The notes beneath the pieces were generated by a model. It was not told the origin of the DNA, made no database searches, and worked only from the letters and a program-made list of their open reading frames with translations. A stretch of 64,000 bases of DNA from NCBI GenBank assembly GCA_012103505.1, contig WLWP01000005.1:1-64000 (forward strand), in the 5' to 3' direction. The translations under genes were made by a program, and so were the position numbers. This stretch comes from Pseudomonadales bacterium. GTDB taxonomy: Bacteria > Pseudomonadota > Gammaproteobacteria > Pseudomonadales > Azotimanducaceae. This document shows positions 27,699-37,748 of this stretch, piece after piece. How positions within the stretch are numbered: position 1 is the first letter of the stretch; every line of letters starts with the position of its first letter.

Positions 27699-28876
27699 AT
27701 GAACGGTAATTCAGGTCTCATCGAAGTCAGTTCTCTTGGCTTAGACATCGGGATGTATGTGGCTGCTCTAGACCGACCTTGGCTAGAAACGCCCTTTTTA
27801 ACCCAAGGCTTTTTTGTTGAATCTCAGCAAGACATCGACACGGTCGCCAAATACTGCTCATCCGTCCAAGTAGATCCCAAGAAAAGTCGTGTTCGTATTC
27901 GCACCGAATCCGGTCAAACTGATTCTGTAGATCGAGGTGCTGTACGCACCCTGACCAAATTTCGGCGCGATCTTGCCAAAGCACATACCGACATTGAAGC
28001 CACATCGGCCGCCGTACGTCTCGCGTTCGCAGAAATATCCAAAGAACGTCGCGTTGAACTCGGCATTCTAAAACCAACCGTTGAGCAATTTGTAAACTCA
28101 ATCATCGACAACCCAGATGCCATCACCGTCATCAGTCAACTGCGCAAGAAACATGAGAAATTCCTCTACCGCCAAGTCTCAACGCTGGTCTGGTTCACTT
28201 TAAAAGGTAAACAACTTGCTTTTGACCATGAAACCCTCATCGAAGGTGCGCTCGGCGTCGCCATCATGGACGTCGGTATGCTGGATGTGCCCGACAAAAT
28301 ATTCGAGCAACGCGATGGATTGTCCGCCGCCGATTCAGCTTTGGTCAAAAAACACCCACAGGGTGGATTGGACATCATTGAAAACTCCTCCATCGAATCA
28401 GAGGCCATTCAGGCGATCGTCAAATGTCACCATGAACGCTACGATGGCTCTGGCTATCCACAGGGCCTTCTCAATCCCTCTATTCCGATGCTCGCACAAG
28501 TCGCCGGCATCTCTGACGTATTCGATGCCATGACCACCCCAAAAACTATGAGGCACTCCTTTATCTACAGAGCTATCAGAACGCCCTATTCTCCGAACCG
28601 CTCATTGAACAGTTCACCCAGTCGATTGGCATCTTCCCGAAAGGGTCCATCGTCGAACTCAACAGCGGCGAGCTCGGTGTTGTCATCGACGTCAATCGTT
28701 TGCGCCGTCTGCGCCCCAAACTCTTAGTCGTGACAAACCCTCAAAAAGCGCGTGTCCCAGCTACCCTACTTGACCTCTCCAACCAAAACGATGAAAACCC
28801 CAATCTTTGGATCATTCGTGAACATCCTGCAGGTAGCTACGATATCGATCCGTCTTGGTTCTTTTTAACGGTCTAA
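27699..28876 (+). pseudogene. HD-GYP-like protein 1, frame-shifted
   Basis: Paralogue of the intact gene at 35701. A DUF3391-like N-terminus (SLGLDIGMYVAALDRPWLET) is followed by an HD-GYP-type domain with HHERYDGSGYP. The HD motif reads IMDVGM, without the histidine, and the first helix histidine is also missing (FLYRQVSTLVW). After DAMTTPK the frame is lost at an A5 run near 28545. The other frame continues NYEALLYLQSYQNALFSEPL, SIGIFPKGSIVELNSGELGV and DPSWFFLTV to the stop at 28874-28876, matching the paralogue's C-terminus. One missing A would explain it. Confidence 0.85.
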
Positions 28877-28891
28877 CTTACATAACGATAT

Positions 28892-28902
28892 TTCATATTG
28901 TA
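28892..28902. promoter_or_regulatory. Shared-palindrome variant (TTCATATTGTA)
   Basis: TTCATATTGTA, 32 bp upstream of the start at 28934. Confidence 0.35.
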
Positions 28903-28933
28903 GTATTAGATTTTCGACAGATCACGGTGGCAG

Positions 28934-29293
28934 ATGATGGACTCGATTTTGGCCGTTCTACTCTCGGTACAAGACCCAAATGATAAAACCTGCCAAAAGC
29001 TACAACTTAGGAAAAAACTGAGTGAGACGCTTAATGGTTTTGACCAAACACCCGTTGCAGGGGGCATCTGCTATTCCTCAAGTGGCCTACCCATCGTCAC
29101 TGCGCTAAATCACTCAATTCTCATCCATCAAAATACGGCCCTCGCGTGTCGCCTTGCAGTCACTGTCGCCCTCTGCCAGAACTGGCAGGGCGTACTCATT
29201 GATGGCCCAAATTTAGAACAAGCCCTGCGGATTGAAGCCGCCAAGCAGGGCTTATCGGTACACCTTAAGGCAACGCCGCGAAGATCCGGATAA
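28934..29293 (+). CDS. Hypothetical protein (119 aa)
   Basis: No recognised family. Mixed alpha/beta composition (MMDSILAVLLSVQDPNDK; GGICYSSSGLPIVTALNHSI; CRLAVTVALCQNWQGVLIDG), no signal peptide. The 3' end overlaps the convergent hydrolase gene by 42 bp, which is unusual and may mean this gene was truncated or the overlap is antisense. The ribosome-binding site is weak. A palindromic site lies just upstream. Confidence 0.5.
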   Translation: MMDSILAVLLSVQDPNDKTCQKLQLRKKLSETLNGFDQTPVAGGICYSSSGLPIVTALNHSILIHQNTALACRLAVTVALCQNWQGVLIDGPNLEQALRIEAAKQGLSVHLKATPRRSG

Positions 29294-30148
29294 CACAGCT
29301 TCAAAAAAAGCCGCCAACATTTGCGCCGGACTATGCCCTACACCCGGCACCTCACAATACTGCCAGTCGGCACCTACTTTTCGCGCCATGTGCACAAAGT
29401 GCTTCGCGCGCGCTCGACGATGCGGACCTTGACGCATCGCGCGTGGTGACGTTCGAAGACCTTTTTGTTGCGTATCCAACGCACCAGCCATCACAACAAG
29501 TTTTTGCGCAAGACTCCGCCGCAAGCTATGTTGATCAACATCCGTCGCCGCCAGCCCATACGGAAAAGGTATCGTTAGATCAGGCAAGGTATACCACCCG
29601 GCGTTGGCCGCCACCGCATATCGCACCCTCGCATCAGGGAAGAACAGTAGGTAGCGATGCACAAACTGCGCACCGGCACTGTGTCCGAACATATCATAGC
29701 GCTGTTGCTGGCCACCGATCCTTGTACGGACGAGATCAAACACCGCCTCGATCTGCGCATAATGCGCCCGAACTTGCGCACCATTGAACTTCTCACGCGT
29801 GAAAGGATGGTGCATTCCCAATGTATAGGCACACCCGGTGGGATATCGCGCCCGATCATATGTAAGTCCAATCACCAGCGCGTCATCGGCAAACCTTGCC
29901 GCCATCCGCACATAACTTTTAGCGTTACGTTTTGTGCCATGCTGGACAAACACAATTCGCCCACGCTCGCTGTCAAAATCACGGCCGCGATAAACGTGCA
30001 TGTCCATGCTGTCCATCTCTGCCAGGGAGTTAGACCCAGCAACCGGTGCAGAGATCTTTTCTGACGCAAATCCCGGACGACACAATGGCTCATCAAGATC
30101 AACACACGCCGCCGTCCCAACGACACTTAGAAATATCACACTCAGCAT
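29252..30148 (-). CDS. Alpha/beta hydrolase, probable lipoprotein
   Basis: 298 codons. The N-terminus MLSVIFLSVVGTAAC has a hydrophobic stretch ending at Cys 15, consistent with lipidation. It has the esterase/PHB-depolymerase-like fold: VFVQHGTKRNAKSY (oxyanion region), nucleophile elbow FGHSAGAQF and terminal GVGHSPAQM with the catalytic His. It shares the GxSAGAQFxHRY pattern with the hydrolase at 32557, so the two are paralogues. It is the last gene of the six-gene operon, overlapping the ATP-grasp gene by 7 bp. Substrate unknown. Confidence 0.8.
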   Translation of the reverse strand: MLSVIFLSVVGTAACVDLDEPLCRPGFASEKISAPVAGSNSLAEMDSMDMHVYRGRDFDSERGRIVFVQHGTKRNAKSYVRMAARFADDALVIGLTYDRARYPTGCAYTLGMHHPFTREKFNGAQVRAHYAQIEAVFDLVRTRIGGQQQRYDMFGHSAGAQFVHRYLLFFPDARVRYAVAANAGWYTLPDLTIPFPYGLAATDVDQHSLRRSLAQKLVVMAGALDTQQKGLRTSPRAMRQGPHRRARAKHFVHMARKVGADWQYCEVPGVGHSPAQMLAAFFEAVLSGSSRRCLKVYR

Positions 30149-31651
30149 GTTGACCCATAGCGCTGATAGGTGGTCTCGACAATATCAGTCATGAACGCGG
30201 CTACCGATTGATCAGTTGTCCCGGCTGCCAAAAATGCACTTGAGGCATCGAAACAACACAGTGTATTCACATTCACCACAACGGCTTGTCCCTCAATCAT
30301 CTGAACATCTACTCGCGCAAAGTCCCGGCACTCAAGCGCGCGGAATGCACGCTGCGCCGCACTTTGGACCTCGAGCACTTGCGATCCAAACACAGTGAGG
30401 TGTTGATTACCCACAACCGACACAGTGATTTCAGAACCCGGGCAACCACGGTCTGTAAAATCTCTCATCCCTCGCTATGCTCTCTTGCGATGTGATGGGG
30501 AGGCCCGCGGCGCTGACTTCAGGGACAGGTATTTGTGCATCCGCAAGCTTTGCAAGCATTCGAGGTCTGTTTGCTAATTCTGTCAATGCAATCGGTCCTG
30601 GTCCGCTATACGGAATGCCTGCAAGCTCCAACATGGCGGGCACATGACATTCGGCATCGGCGCCTTGAATACCATAGCCAACGTTGATAACCACCCCATG
30701 AGGTATCCCATCTTTCACGGGAATCAACGACCTCAGTTTCCGTAACAAATTCATGTCACCCTCAATCACATGAACCCGATACCCAGCTTCCCGCAGACCA
30801 TCCAATGCTTTCTGAGAAAGGCGCCTGTCTTTCACGCTGGCAGGACGGCCCAGCCGACTCAAAACACCTTTGTTCAAACGATTTCTAACCACGACCACAG
30901 TGAAGGCATCCCGTCTGAGTCTTGCTAGCGCAGAATCTTCAAACAGCCGCAGATCCAAGGACTCGACAACGAATATGATGGCAATCAGCTCCAGCACCAA
31001 AATTTCCGGCATACGCATTTTGGTCTCGACCCAAAACCCACTTTGATAGATCGCAACGAACACGAACGCTAACGCACTCGTCCAACACAATCGCCATGCA
31101 GCAGTGATCGCATCTTCTTGCGCCACAGATCTCGCCACACCTTCTGCAATCATCGCCATTATGATCACCGGAAAGAAAGCCATCACCCAAATACCTGGCG
31201 CTTGGATATGGCGACCCAACATCAGCCCCGACAACATGATGATCGCAGTCAAACTCAAAACGAAGGTAACACGCCCATAGAGCGGATAGTGACGCTGCCG
31301 TGGTTGTAGAAAGAGAACCCCACCCAAAACGATCGCCATCAACAAAAGGCTGGGGATAACCCCCACCTCAATAAAGCCTATGGAGATAAGGATTGAGCGC
31401 ACGCCAAGAACCCGCAAACCCAACGTCAGCCGGGTGACAGCAATCAACAGCGCCATGGTCGGGATCAACAAAAGGTAATACACGGACCGACGGTCTGCCA
31501 GATGTATCCAGTCGAGCCTAAATGATCGCTCTAACCACACGCCAAAGTCATAAAGGATCGGCACGTCCAAGCCCGCGATACTGACCTGACGCGCGACCAC
31601 CAAAAGCGCCACCCCGATCAAGACGACCGAGGTTTTACGGCCCAGCATCAA
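30142..31651 (-). pseudogene. 7TM protein fused to a D-Ala-D-Ala-ligase-like ATP-grasp domain, broken
   Basis: The first ORF (31651-30431) has about seven membrane helices (residues about 10-230), then an ATP-grasp N-terminal part (VVVVRNRLNKGVLSRLG; NVGYGIQGADAECHVPAMLE; GPGPIALTELANRPRMLAK). The second ORF (30468-30142) supplies the ATP-grasp C-terminal part (RDFTDRGCPGSEITVSVVGN; ALECRDFARVDVQM; VVNVNTLC). The two are in different frames, and the lid region normally found between them (the basic IVKP-type segment) is missing. The gene therefore has a deletion plus a frame shift. Related 7TM proteins occur beside peptide-ligase clusters. It overlaps both neighbours by 7-17 bp. Confidence 0.75.
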
Positions 31652-32569
31652 TGACCACTTGCGCGGACAACCCAGGCTGAATCACGTCCGGCGTTTGATC
31701 AAAGCGTACCCGTACACCGAGTTTCGTCGTCTGACTGATTCTCGGGCGCGGCGATTCCAACTGATCACCATTCGGCGTGCGGACATCTGATGTCAGCCCA
31801 ACCGAATCCACAACCCCGCTAAAGGTCTGATTCGGTAAGGCGGGCAAAGTAATACGCGCTACATCGCCTGGGTTGATCCCGATCAATGCCGATTCCTCAA
31901 AGAGTGCCTCGACCCAATACTCACCCTTGAACAAAACCGCAATCGCTGGTTGGCCTGCTTCGATCGCAGTACCCACCTGCGCCAAACGCCGCACGACATA
32001 CCCATCGCGCGGCGCCACAATCTTGGCACTCTCAAGATTGGCGAGCGATTCTCTGAGCCGCGCGGTCGCACTGCCAAGCTCCGCCTCAAGCGCAAGTAAA
32101 CGACTGCGATGAAGCGCCACCTCTTCCGACAACACACCACTTTGTGCTTGGCGTTGTCTCGTCTACTCGCGGAGGCTGCGACTTGCGCCATCGCCGCGGT
32201 CGTTCTCGCAGCTTCCACTTCACCCTGATAAGTCTGGTTCTGCTCGGCAATCTGCACCAACTCGGTTTGCACAGCAATCTGCGTCTTCAATCCTTCAATA
32301 ACCGCCTCAGTTGCTTCACTTTTCGCGACAAGGTGCGCATCTTCAAACTGCACCAACAGCTCACCCGCAACAATTGCCTCCCCCTCTTCCACATAAACAC
32401 CGCCAATCACTCCATCCAACCGGGTTCCGAGGAGCACCACGTGCGCCGAAACCACTGCACTGCTGCTGATCGTGTGGGTGAGATGAAAATGCACCCACTG
32501 AACCACGACAACGAATGCCAAAAAGGCAAGGACACCAAAGAAGGTTCGACGACGTGTTAAGCCGGCCAA
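31635..32569 (-). pseudogene. HlyD/EmrA-like membrane fusion protein, frame-shifted
   Basis: N-terminal frame 32569 to about 32150: one membrane helix (FFGVLAFLAFVVVVQWVHF), a lipoyl half motif (LDGVIGGVYVEEGEAIVAGE) and a coiled coil (TEAVIEGLKTQIAVQ). The C-terminal half is in another frame, 32135-31635: ALEAELGSATARLRESLANL, KIVAPRDGYVVRRLAQVGTA and QPGLSAQVVIDAGP. One indel near 32140-32160 separates them. It would be an inner-membrane adaptor, but no ABC or MFS partner and no outer-membrane channel is encoded in this operon. It overlaps the hydrolase upstream (13 bp) and the 7TM gene downstream (17 bp). Confidence 0.8.
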
Positions 32570-33354
32570 ATACTGGGCGCCTCATCTGCGGCAAATTGAC
32601 TCACAATCTGGCACAGTCCGCCGTTCTGACAAAAGTCAGAAAACTTATGTCCCACGCCATCCACAACATGTAGTCGCACCATCGGCGGCACACTGTGCGC
32701 AAGTGCCGCTTCCTGCATAGCAATCACCCACCGCCGAGCGCGGTCAAGACGGGTAAACCCTTGGTTTTCGTTAACCCGTTCCGTTGCTCGCAAATTGCGT
32801 CGCTCCGTGTCTTTACTCCCGATCAACACCAAGATAGGAACCGTCAAAAAATATTCTGGGTTGAAGGCGATCGGCGATTTACGCGACGCGCGGATCCCAT
32901 ACGGATAACGCTCAGAGGGGGTCGGAAAGGTATACCATCCCGATCCGGCAATCACCGCACGTCTGACCCGATGTGGATACGCCATCACATATCGATGCGC
33001 AAACTGCGCGCCCGCCGAATATCCAAAGAGAGAGAATTTTGAGACATTGACATCGAGCAGAGCCCCCACTTCAGCCACACACAAGTCCAACTGCCGATCA
33101 CTGCGGACCGGCATCAGTTGCTGGTAACCTCGTTTATGAAAGTGCGGGATCAAAAGGGTTAACCCCGCTTGCTCACAAAACGGTTGGAGTTGATCTAGGA
33201 GTTTTGACCCATCATCGTTCAACCCATGCGCGCATACGAGAACCCCACCGTCCATGCCACTTAGGGGAATGTAGAGTCGATAACTTTGCTCAGGGTCTGC
33301 ACTCAGCACGCGCTGAAGTACTTGCCCACGCGGCAATACACTATTCATGGTCAC
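32557..33354 (-). CDS. Alpha/beta hydrolase, cytoplasmic
   Basis: 265 codons, intact. VLVCAHGLNDDGSKLLDQLQ (oxyanion loop after the third strand), nucleophile elbow FGYSAGAQFAHRY, GSGWYTFP, a strand with probable acid (VPILVLIGSKDTERR) and VVDGVGHKFSDF with the His. It resembles esterases of the PHB-depolymerase/feruloyl-esterase type without a signal peptide. It shares GWYT and GxSAGAQF with the lipoprotein hydrolase at 29252, so the operon has one cytoplasmic and one exported version. Overlaps on both sides suggest coupled translation. Confidence 0.82.
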   Translation of the reverse strand: MTMNSVLPRGQVLQRVLSADPEQSYRLYIPLSGMDGGVLVCAHGLNDDGSKLLDQLQPFCEQAGLTLLIPHFHKRGYQQLMPVRSDRQLDLCVAEVGALLDVNVSKFSLFGYSAGAQFAHRYVMAYPHRVRRAVIAGSGWYTFPTPSERYPYGIRASRKSPIAFNPEYFLTVPILVLIGSKDTERRNLRATERVNENQGFTRLDRARRWVIAMQEAALAHSVPPMVRLHVVDGVGHKFSDFCQNGGLCQIVSQFAADEAPSIWPA

Positions 33355-34413
33355 CTCGAAGTAGGTTTAGAGCCGTGCTCGCCGTACCCAATGCATCTCG
33401 ATCAAATACTTCCAAGCCCGTGACTGCAGTCACTTCTTTGACCTGCAAGGGAGATGCGCTCATCACGCCACTCAACCCCAGTACCGGCACCCGGCAATGT
33501 TTACGCAACCAATCTATGCCCGCGCTGCCGCCCATGGAATCGCGGGCCGCAAAGATGATACCGTCCACTGATTCAGCAAATTGCTCAGATCGTAAAAGCT
33601 GCGCTGTCTCCCGCTGCAAGACCCCATCAGCCACCTCTACCACCGTGACATCACAATGACCCGTATACGCACATAGCGTTGCCAGTGTTTGTTCAAGCTC
33701 TTTACTACCCGACAAATAGGTTGATGGAAATCCACAGTCGGTAAAGTCATAAACCGGATCAGCCCCGCATCTTCAAGCCAACCCATATCATCCGCCGCGC
33801 CCGTCCCCGTGACTTTGACAAATCCCACTTTCAAACCCGCCAAAATCAAGCCACGCGCAAAATAACATGCGGTCTGTGTCTTCCCTGCGTCCATCGACGT
33901 ACCCAAGATCGCAATGACTTTGGCGCTGCGAGTCACCGCACGCTCTTCCAACGCATATCGTTTCAGATTCAAGGGGGTGCCATGGATATCTCCCACCAAG
34001 CCAAGAGGCGTAATATGGGTGGGTCCCTTGATCAATCGGTCATGCCAAGACAGCGCACGCGAAGCCATGCCACCACTCGCAACCAAATGACAAGGACCAA
34101 AGGTCTGTGGAACGACAGCCTCAAACTGACTTGAGGCATAACGGTTTCCGTACACAACAACCACCTCGTCTCCCACAAACAAAAGCTGTTTCCGACCATT
34201 GATCAGGTGGAGGCGAGTGTGATGACCGATCACGTTCACCCGAGCGAGCACCAAATCCCCAACAATCGGCCTGCCTGTACCTAAAGGTAATAAACACGCC
34301 GCATCGTGACGCTCAACCCGTTGTGTAACAAACGCCCAGGCACTACGCAAAATACGTTTGCGTTGAAATTCCAGGCTCGGATCTACCTTCAATTCCCCAA
34401 CGAATCGATTCAT
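33341..34413 (-). pseudogene. DUF1611-like P-loop protein, frame-shifted
   Basis: The N-terminal beta-rich half (GRPIVGDLVLARVNVIG; KQLLFVGDEVVVVYGNRYAS) leads to a P-loop domain with Walker A GTSMDAGKT (about residue 172) and VGFVKVTGTGAADDMGWLED. At a GGGG run (plus strand 33763-33766) the frame shifts. With one extra G it continues AGADPVYDFTDCGFPSTYLS and then the C-terminal half in the ORF 33715-33341 (VEVADGVLQRETAQLL; GGSAGIDWLRKHCRVPVLGL). The fold is that of DUF1611/DgcN-type proteins, some of which act on D-amino acids; this assignment is moderate. It overlaps the next gene by 14 bp. Confidence 0.75.
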
Positions 34414-34479
34414 TTTCCCTCTTGTCTGCTATCGTTTACGCTGACCTTCTGGTCGCCCACCGGACGCTGTCTATCTAAC

Positions 34480-35440
34480 TTACTGCGCTCGCCACAACTT
34501 CGCAACGACCGCCACACCCCCCGAATCCAAAACAAACTGCGCAACTTCATGACGTTCCAATGCATGCTGCTCGACGAATTCCAACGCGCTGATCGCCGCG
34601 CGAACGAAGGCTTTGTTGACACCCAATCGCCCTGCGGCCAAATTCACCGCACCGACTAACGCTCCCGCTTCGTTTTTGACCGTTTCGTGCCAAAGCTCTG
34701 GGCTTTCTCGACCAGATAAGTACAACGTCACCGCATCTTGCACAATCATCGCCTCACGTCGTTCTGCATGCCGCTGTATTTCCGAAAGGTCCGCCTCAAA
34801 CCGTGCAGCAAGTGCCGGTGTATTCAAAGACTCAGGCATTGGACCCAAATCAAACACCAAGTGGATTCGTGGCGCGCGACCGCCATTCGTTGCACTGTGC
34901 ACCGCCTTGTTGTTAAACCACCACAACTCGTCCTCAAACATGCGTACACGCTCTGAACCACTACACAGCTCACTGCCCTCAGGGCTCGAGACCACCAAGT
35001 GATACCGCTCGGTCTTGCCATAATAGCCACCCCGGTCAATGTGCGGCTTGACGTTGCCATGAATCGGCAAACGGATGAATTTGGCCCGATAAAGTGCCGA
35101 CTGCTGCTGATTGGCAAACCCGTGCATGAAGCTCAACGCGCTTGGAAAGTGGGCGGCGTAACTGGTATCATGTGTTTCCAACACATCGCGGCGACGACGA
35201 CTCATGAGTTTGGAGGTGCGCAGCCCTCGAAAGGGGGATGATCTCCGCCTGTGCTTGCACTTTGGCCCGCGTCTGTCGGCCGATTTCTAACCCCCAAGGC
35301 AATTCAGCCGCCTCAAGTTCAAGACGTATTGGATGCAAGTCGAGGCTGGATTGGATTTTGGAGAAATCGTAGACCCGTCCATGGGCTTGCCTTCCCTGTA
35401 CTCCTGAATGATTCCCTTCCAGCACTTTCGATCTGTTCAA
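34480..35440 (-). pseudogene. Aspartyl/asparaginyl beta-hydroxylase-like 2OG-Fe(II) oxygenase, frame-shifted
   Basis: Main frame 35205-34480: LPIHGNVKPHIDRGGYYG contains the H-x-D iron ligands, WWFNNKAVHSATNGG the distal His, and RIHLVFDLG the 2-oxoglutarate-binding Arg. A C-terminal helical extension of about 120 residues follows. The N-terminus lies in another frame (35440 on: LDLHPIRLELEAAELPWGLE, QAEIIPL). Removing one T from the TTT near 35235 joins them as IIPLRGLRTSKLMSRRRRD. It hydroxylates Asp/Asn or related residues in family members. First gene of the operon; a palindromic site lies 77 bp upstream. Confidence 0.8.
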
Positions 35441-35516
35441 GTCCGTGAATCCCTTGCGATGATCTCTCGCTTATCCTTGCGATCTCATCAAACCCGCGTA
35501 ATGTACACATGGAATA

Positions 35517-35527
35517 TACATATTGTA
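35517..35527. promoter_or_regulatory. Shared palindromic site (TACATATTGTA)
   Basis: Exact TACATATTGTA between two divergent units, 77 bp from the hydroxylase operon start (35440) and 174 bp from the HD-GYP gene (35701). It may serve both. Confidence 0.5.
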
Positions 35528-35700
35528 AATAGCTATATATACAGAGAATAAAGCGCTAACACAGAAAATCACCCCAGTCTCATGTTCGCCGTTCATCCAA
35601 AACAAAATTTATTCAAAGTGCGCAGCCGCGCACACTTTGCAATGAAAACACACCAAACTTTACCCTACCAACCCTCACCAGCAGACTAGTCTTAAATGAG

Positions 35701-36870
35701 ATGATTGAAATAGCCTCCAACCTTATAGAAGTACCCGTACTGGGCCTGCAGCCAGGGATGTACGTCTCGCAACTCGACCGACCCTGGCTCGAAACTCCAT
35801 TTGCGACCCAAGGGTTTCTCATACGGGACACAGCTGACGCGGAATATGTCGCTCAGCACTGCTCTTACGTCTATATCGACCCCAAACAAGCCAAAGTCGT
35901 CGATCTCAATCAAAAACGCTTCACGCGCCCGGATAAGATTTCGATCAAACAAGAGTTTACCCGCGCCAAGGTCGAGTTCGAAAACGCCTCACAAGCCATG
36001 GAAAAAGTGTTCGCCGAGATCAAATCCCATCGACGCCTCGACATAAAGGCCGTTCGTGTCGCCATAAGCCCCCTCATCGACAGCGTTTTTCGTAACAAAG
36101 ACGCACTCGCAGCCCTCACCCGCCTTAAGGACAAAGGCGATTATCTCTTCCAACATTCCCTCTCCACTGCAGTCTGGTCTGCTGTCCTCGGCCGCCATTT
36201 GGGCATGGAACGCGATGAACTACTTGAATTAGCTCTGGGCACTTCCATCATGGACGTCGGTATGAGCACACTTCCAGATAACCTCTTATCAAAAGAAGGT
36301 CCGCTTTCTACTCGGGAACTCAATCTCATCCAATCACACGTTGGCAAGAGTCTTTCTCTTGCCGCGGACGGTCTCTCAAAGCGCACGCTGAACATTCTTG
36401 CCTGCCATCACGAACGCAATGATGGCTCAGGTTATCCTCACGGCTTAGTCGGTACGCAAATTCCCCTCTTCGCACGTATCGCAGGACTCGTCGATGCCTA
36501 TGACGCAATGATCACCCAAAGACCTCACGCGCAAGCCCGAAGCTCTTTTGAGGCAGTCCAGGAACTGGTCGACATGAAAGACACCTTGTTCCAAGGTTCA
36601 CTCGTCGAACAGTTTGTGCAAACCGTCGGCATGTTCCCCACCGGCGCCATTGTTGAACTCAATACCGGTGAAGTCGGCATTGTCGTGCGACAAAATGAAA
36701 CCCGCAGGCTACGCCCCGTCGTTGTTCTCATACTCAACAGCGAGCAACAACGGAGAACCGATATGCCCACCATCTATTTCAGCAAATACACCAACACGCC
36801 CACCACATGGATTGTCCGCGAACTACGCGCCGGTGCATACGGGATCACCCCTCATGACTACTTCGTCTAA
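35701..36870 (+). CDS. HD-GYP-like protein 2 (HD histidine missing)
   Basis: 389 codons, intact. A DUF3391-like N-terminal domain (1-75; LGLQPGMYVSQLDRPWLET) is followed by an HD-GYP-type domain (about 145-290) with H152, H213, H236-H237 and DGSGYP 241-246. The central HD pair reads M184-D185 (SIMDVGM), so a key metal ligand is lost. The C-terminal beta domain (GAIVELNTGEVGIVVRQNE) resembles that of canonical proteins. HD-GYP proteins hydrolyse c-di-GMP; here activity is doubtful and a binding or scaffolding role is possible. The next frame starts within its last codons (36854), so they are coupled. Confidence 0.85.
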   Translation: MIEIASNLIEVPVLGLQPGMYVSQLDRPWLETPFATQGFLIRDTADAEYVAQHCSYVYIDPKQAKVVDLNQKRFTRPDKISIKQEFTRAKVEFENASQAMEKVFAEIKSHRRLDIKAVRVAISPLIDSVFRNKDALAALTRLKDKGDYLFQHSLSTAVWSAVLGRHLGMERDELLELALGTSIMDVGMSTLPDNLLSKEGPLSTRELNLIQSHVGKSLSLAADGLSKRTLNILACHHERNDGSGYPHGLVGTQIPLFARIAGLVDAYDAMITQRPHAQARSSFEAVQELVDMKDTLFQGSLVEQFVQTVGMFPTGAIVELNTGEVGIVVRQNETRRLRPVVVLILNSEQQRRTDMPTIYFSKYTNTPTTWIVRELRAGAYGITPHDYFV

Positions 36871-37331
36871 ACACACTCACCTACTCGTTCGGGTGGACGG
36901 CCTCAGCGGCCTCACAAAGTCTTTGGGACAAGAGTGTACCAAATTCTATTTGGCCGAATTCAAAGACCGGCTCAAATCACTCCTACGACCGCGCGATAAA
37001 CTCATCAAAGTCGCCACCGACAAATATCTGATGGTTTTGCGCAACGTCTTTGAATCAAGCCATGGCCAAAAGCAAGAAAGACAAAGCCATCGTTCAAGCC
37101 TGCATTGACTTGGCCAGAGGCAGTGGTATGCAGGTTGTCGCAGAAGGCGTGGAGGACGAAACAACCGCCCAAACACTCAAGGAGATGGGCTGTGGAATTC
37201 TTCAAGGCTACTGGTTTGGCGAGCCTTTACGCATTGAAGACTTTGAGCAAAACCATGGACTTCGAACGATAGACGAACCCGATTATTCCAATCCTGATTC
37301 GACACCTCGCCAGAAGCCTCGTGTTAAGTGA
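36854..37331 (+). pseudogene. GGDEF/EAL gene remnant with internal deletion
   Basis: The first frame (ATG 36854, overlapping the HD-GYP stop) reads HTHLLVRVDGLSGLTKSLGQ and KLIKVATDKYLMVLRN, like the start of a diguanylate-cyclase-type domain. In another frame from about 37045 it continues KDKAIVQACIDLARGSGMQV, VAEGVEDETTAQTLKEMGCG and QGYWFGEPL, which is the C-terminal end of an EAL domain. The catalytic centres of both domains are absent. This is a deletion scar of a c-di-GMP enzyme gene. Confidence 0.8.
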
Positions 37332-37534
37332 TCCAACATGCGTGTGACCTAGTGAGCACAAAGAATAGCTGCAATGCTCAACATTAACCCAGAGAATAAA
37401 AGCACCACAAGGCGCGTATATCTGTCTTCACGCGCGCCAGGTGACACTCACCGACTTCACTCAAACACCCTCGCGAAATAGACGAATCGCGATAGGGCCA
37501 GCGCTTCGAAATTCGATGTCTAAAGGCACGTAGA

Positions 37535-37714
37535 CTAAAGCACCGCCCTTATGCAGTAAATAATACCCGCCCAGAGCAAAACACTGAGCGGTAACGCTAT
37601 CAATAACCCCTTGAAGAACCCCAAGTTATCTTCTCCCGGATTTCTCAGAACGAGACGATGCTGTGGCTGTTCTACCGAACGCTCGACTTGAAATTCACTA
37701 GACGCTGTGGCCAT
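37535..37714 (-). CDS. Small single-pass membrane protein (59 aa)
   Basis: ATG at 37714 with AGGAAA just upstream. A polar N-terminus of about 35 residues (MATASSEFQVERSVEQPQ) is followed by one clear membrane helix (GLLIALPLSVLLWAGIIYCI) and a short Arg-containing tail. Palindromic sites lie 35-70 bp upstream, as for other genes here. No family recognised. Confidence 0.6.
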   Translation of the reverse strand: MATASSEFQVERSVEQPQHRLVLRNPGEDNLGFFKGLLIALPLSVLLWAGIIYCIRAVL

Positions 37715-37748
37715 TTTCCTAAACCAACCTTGATGACATTTCTGATCA

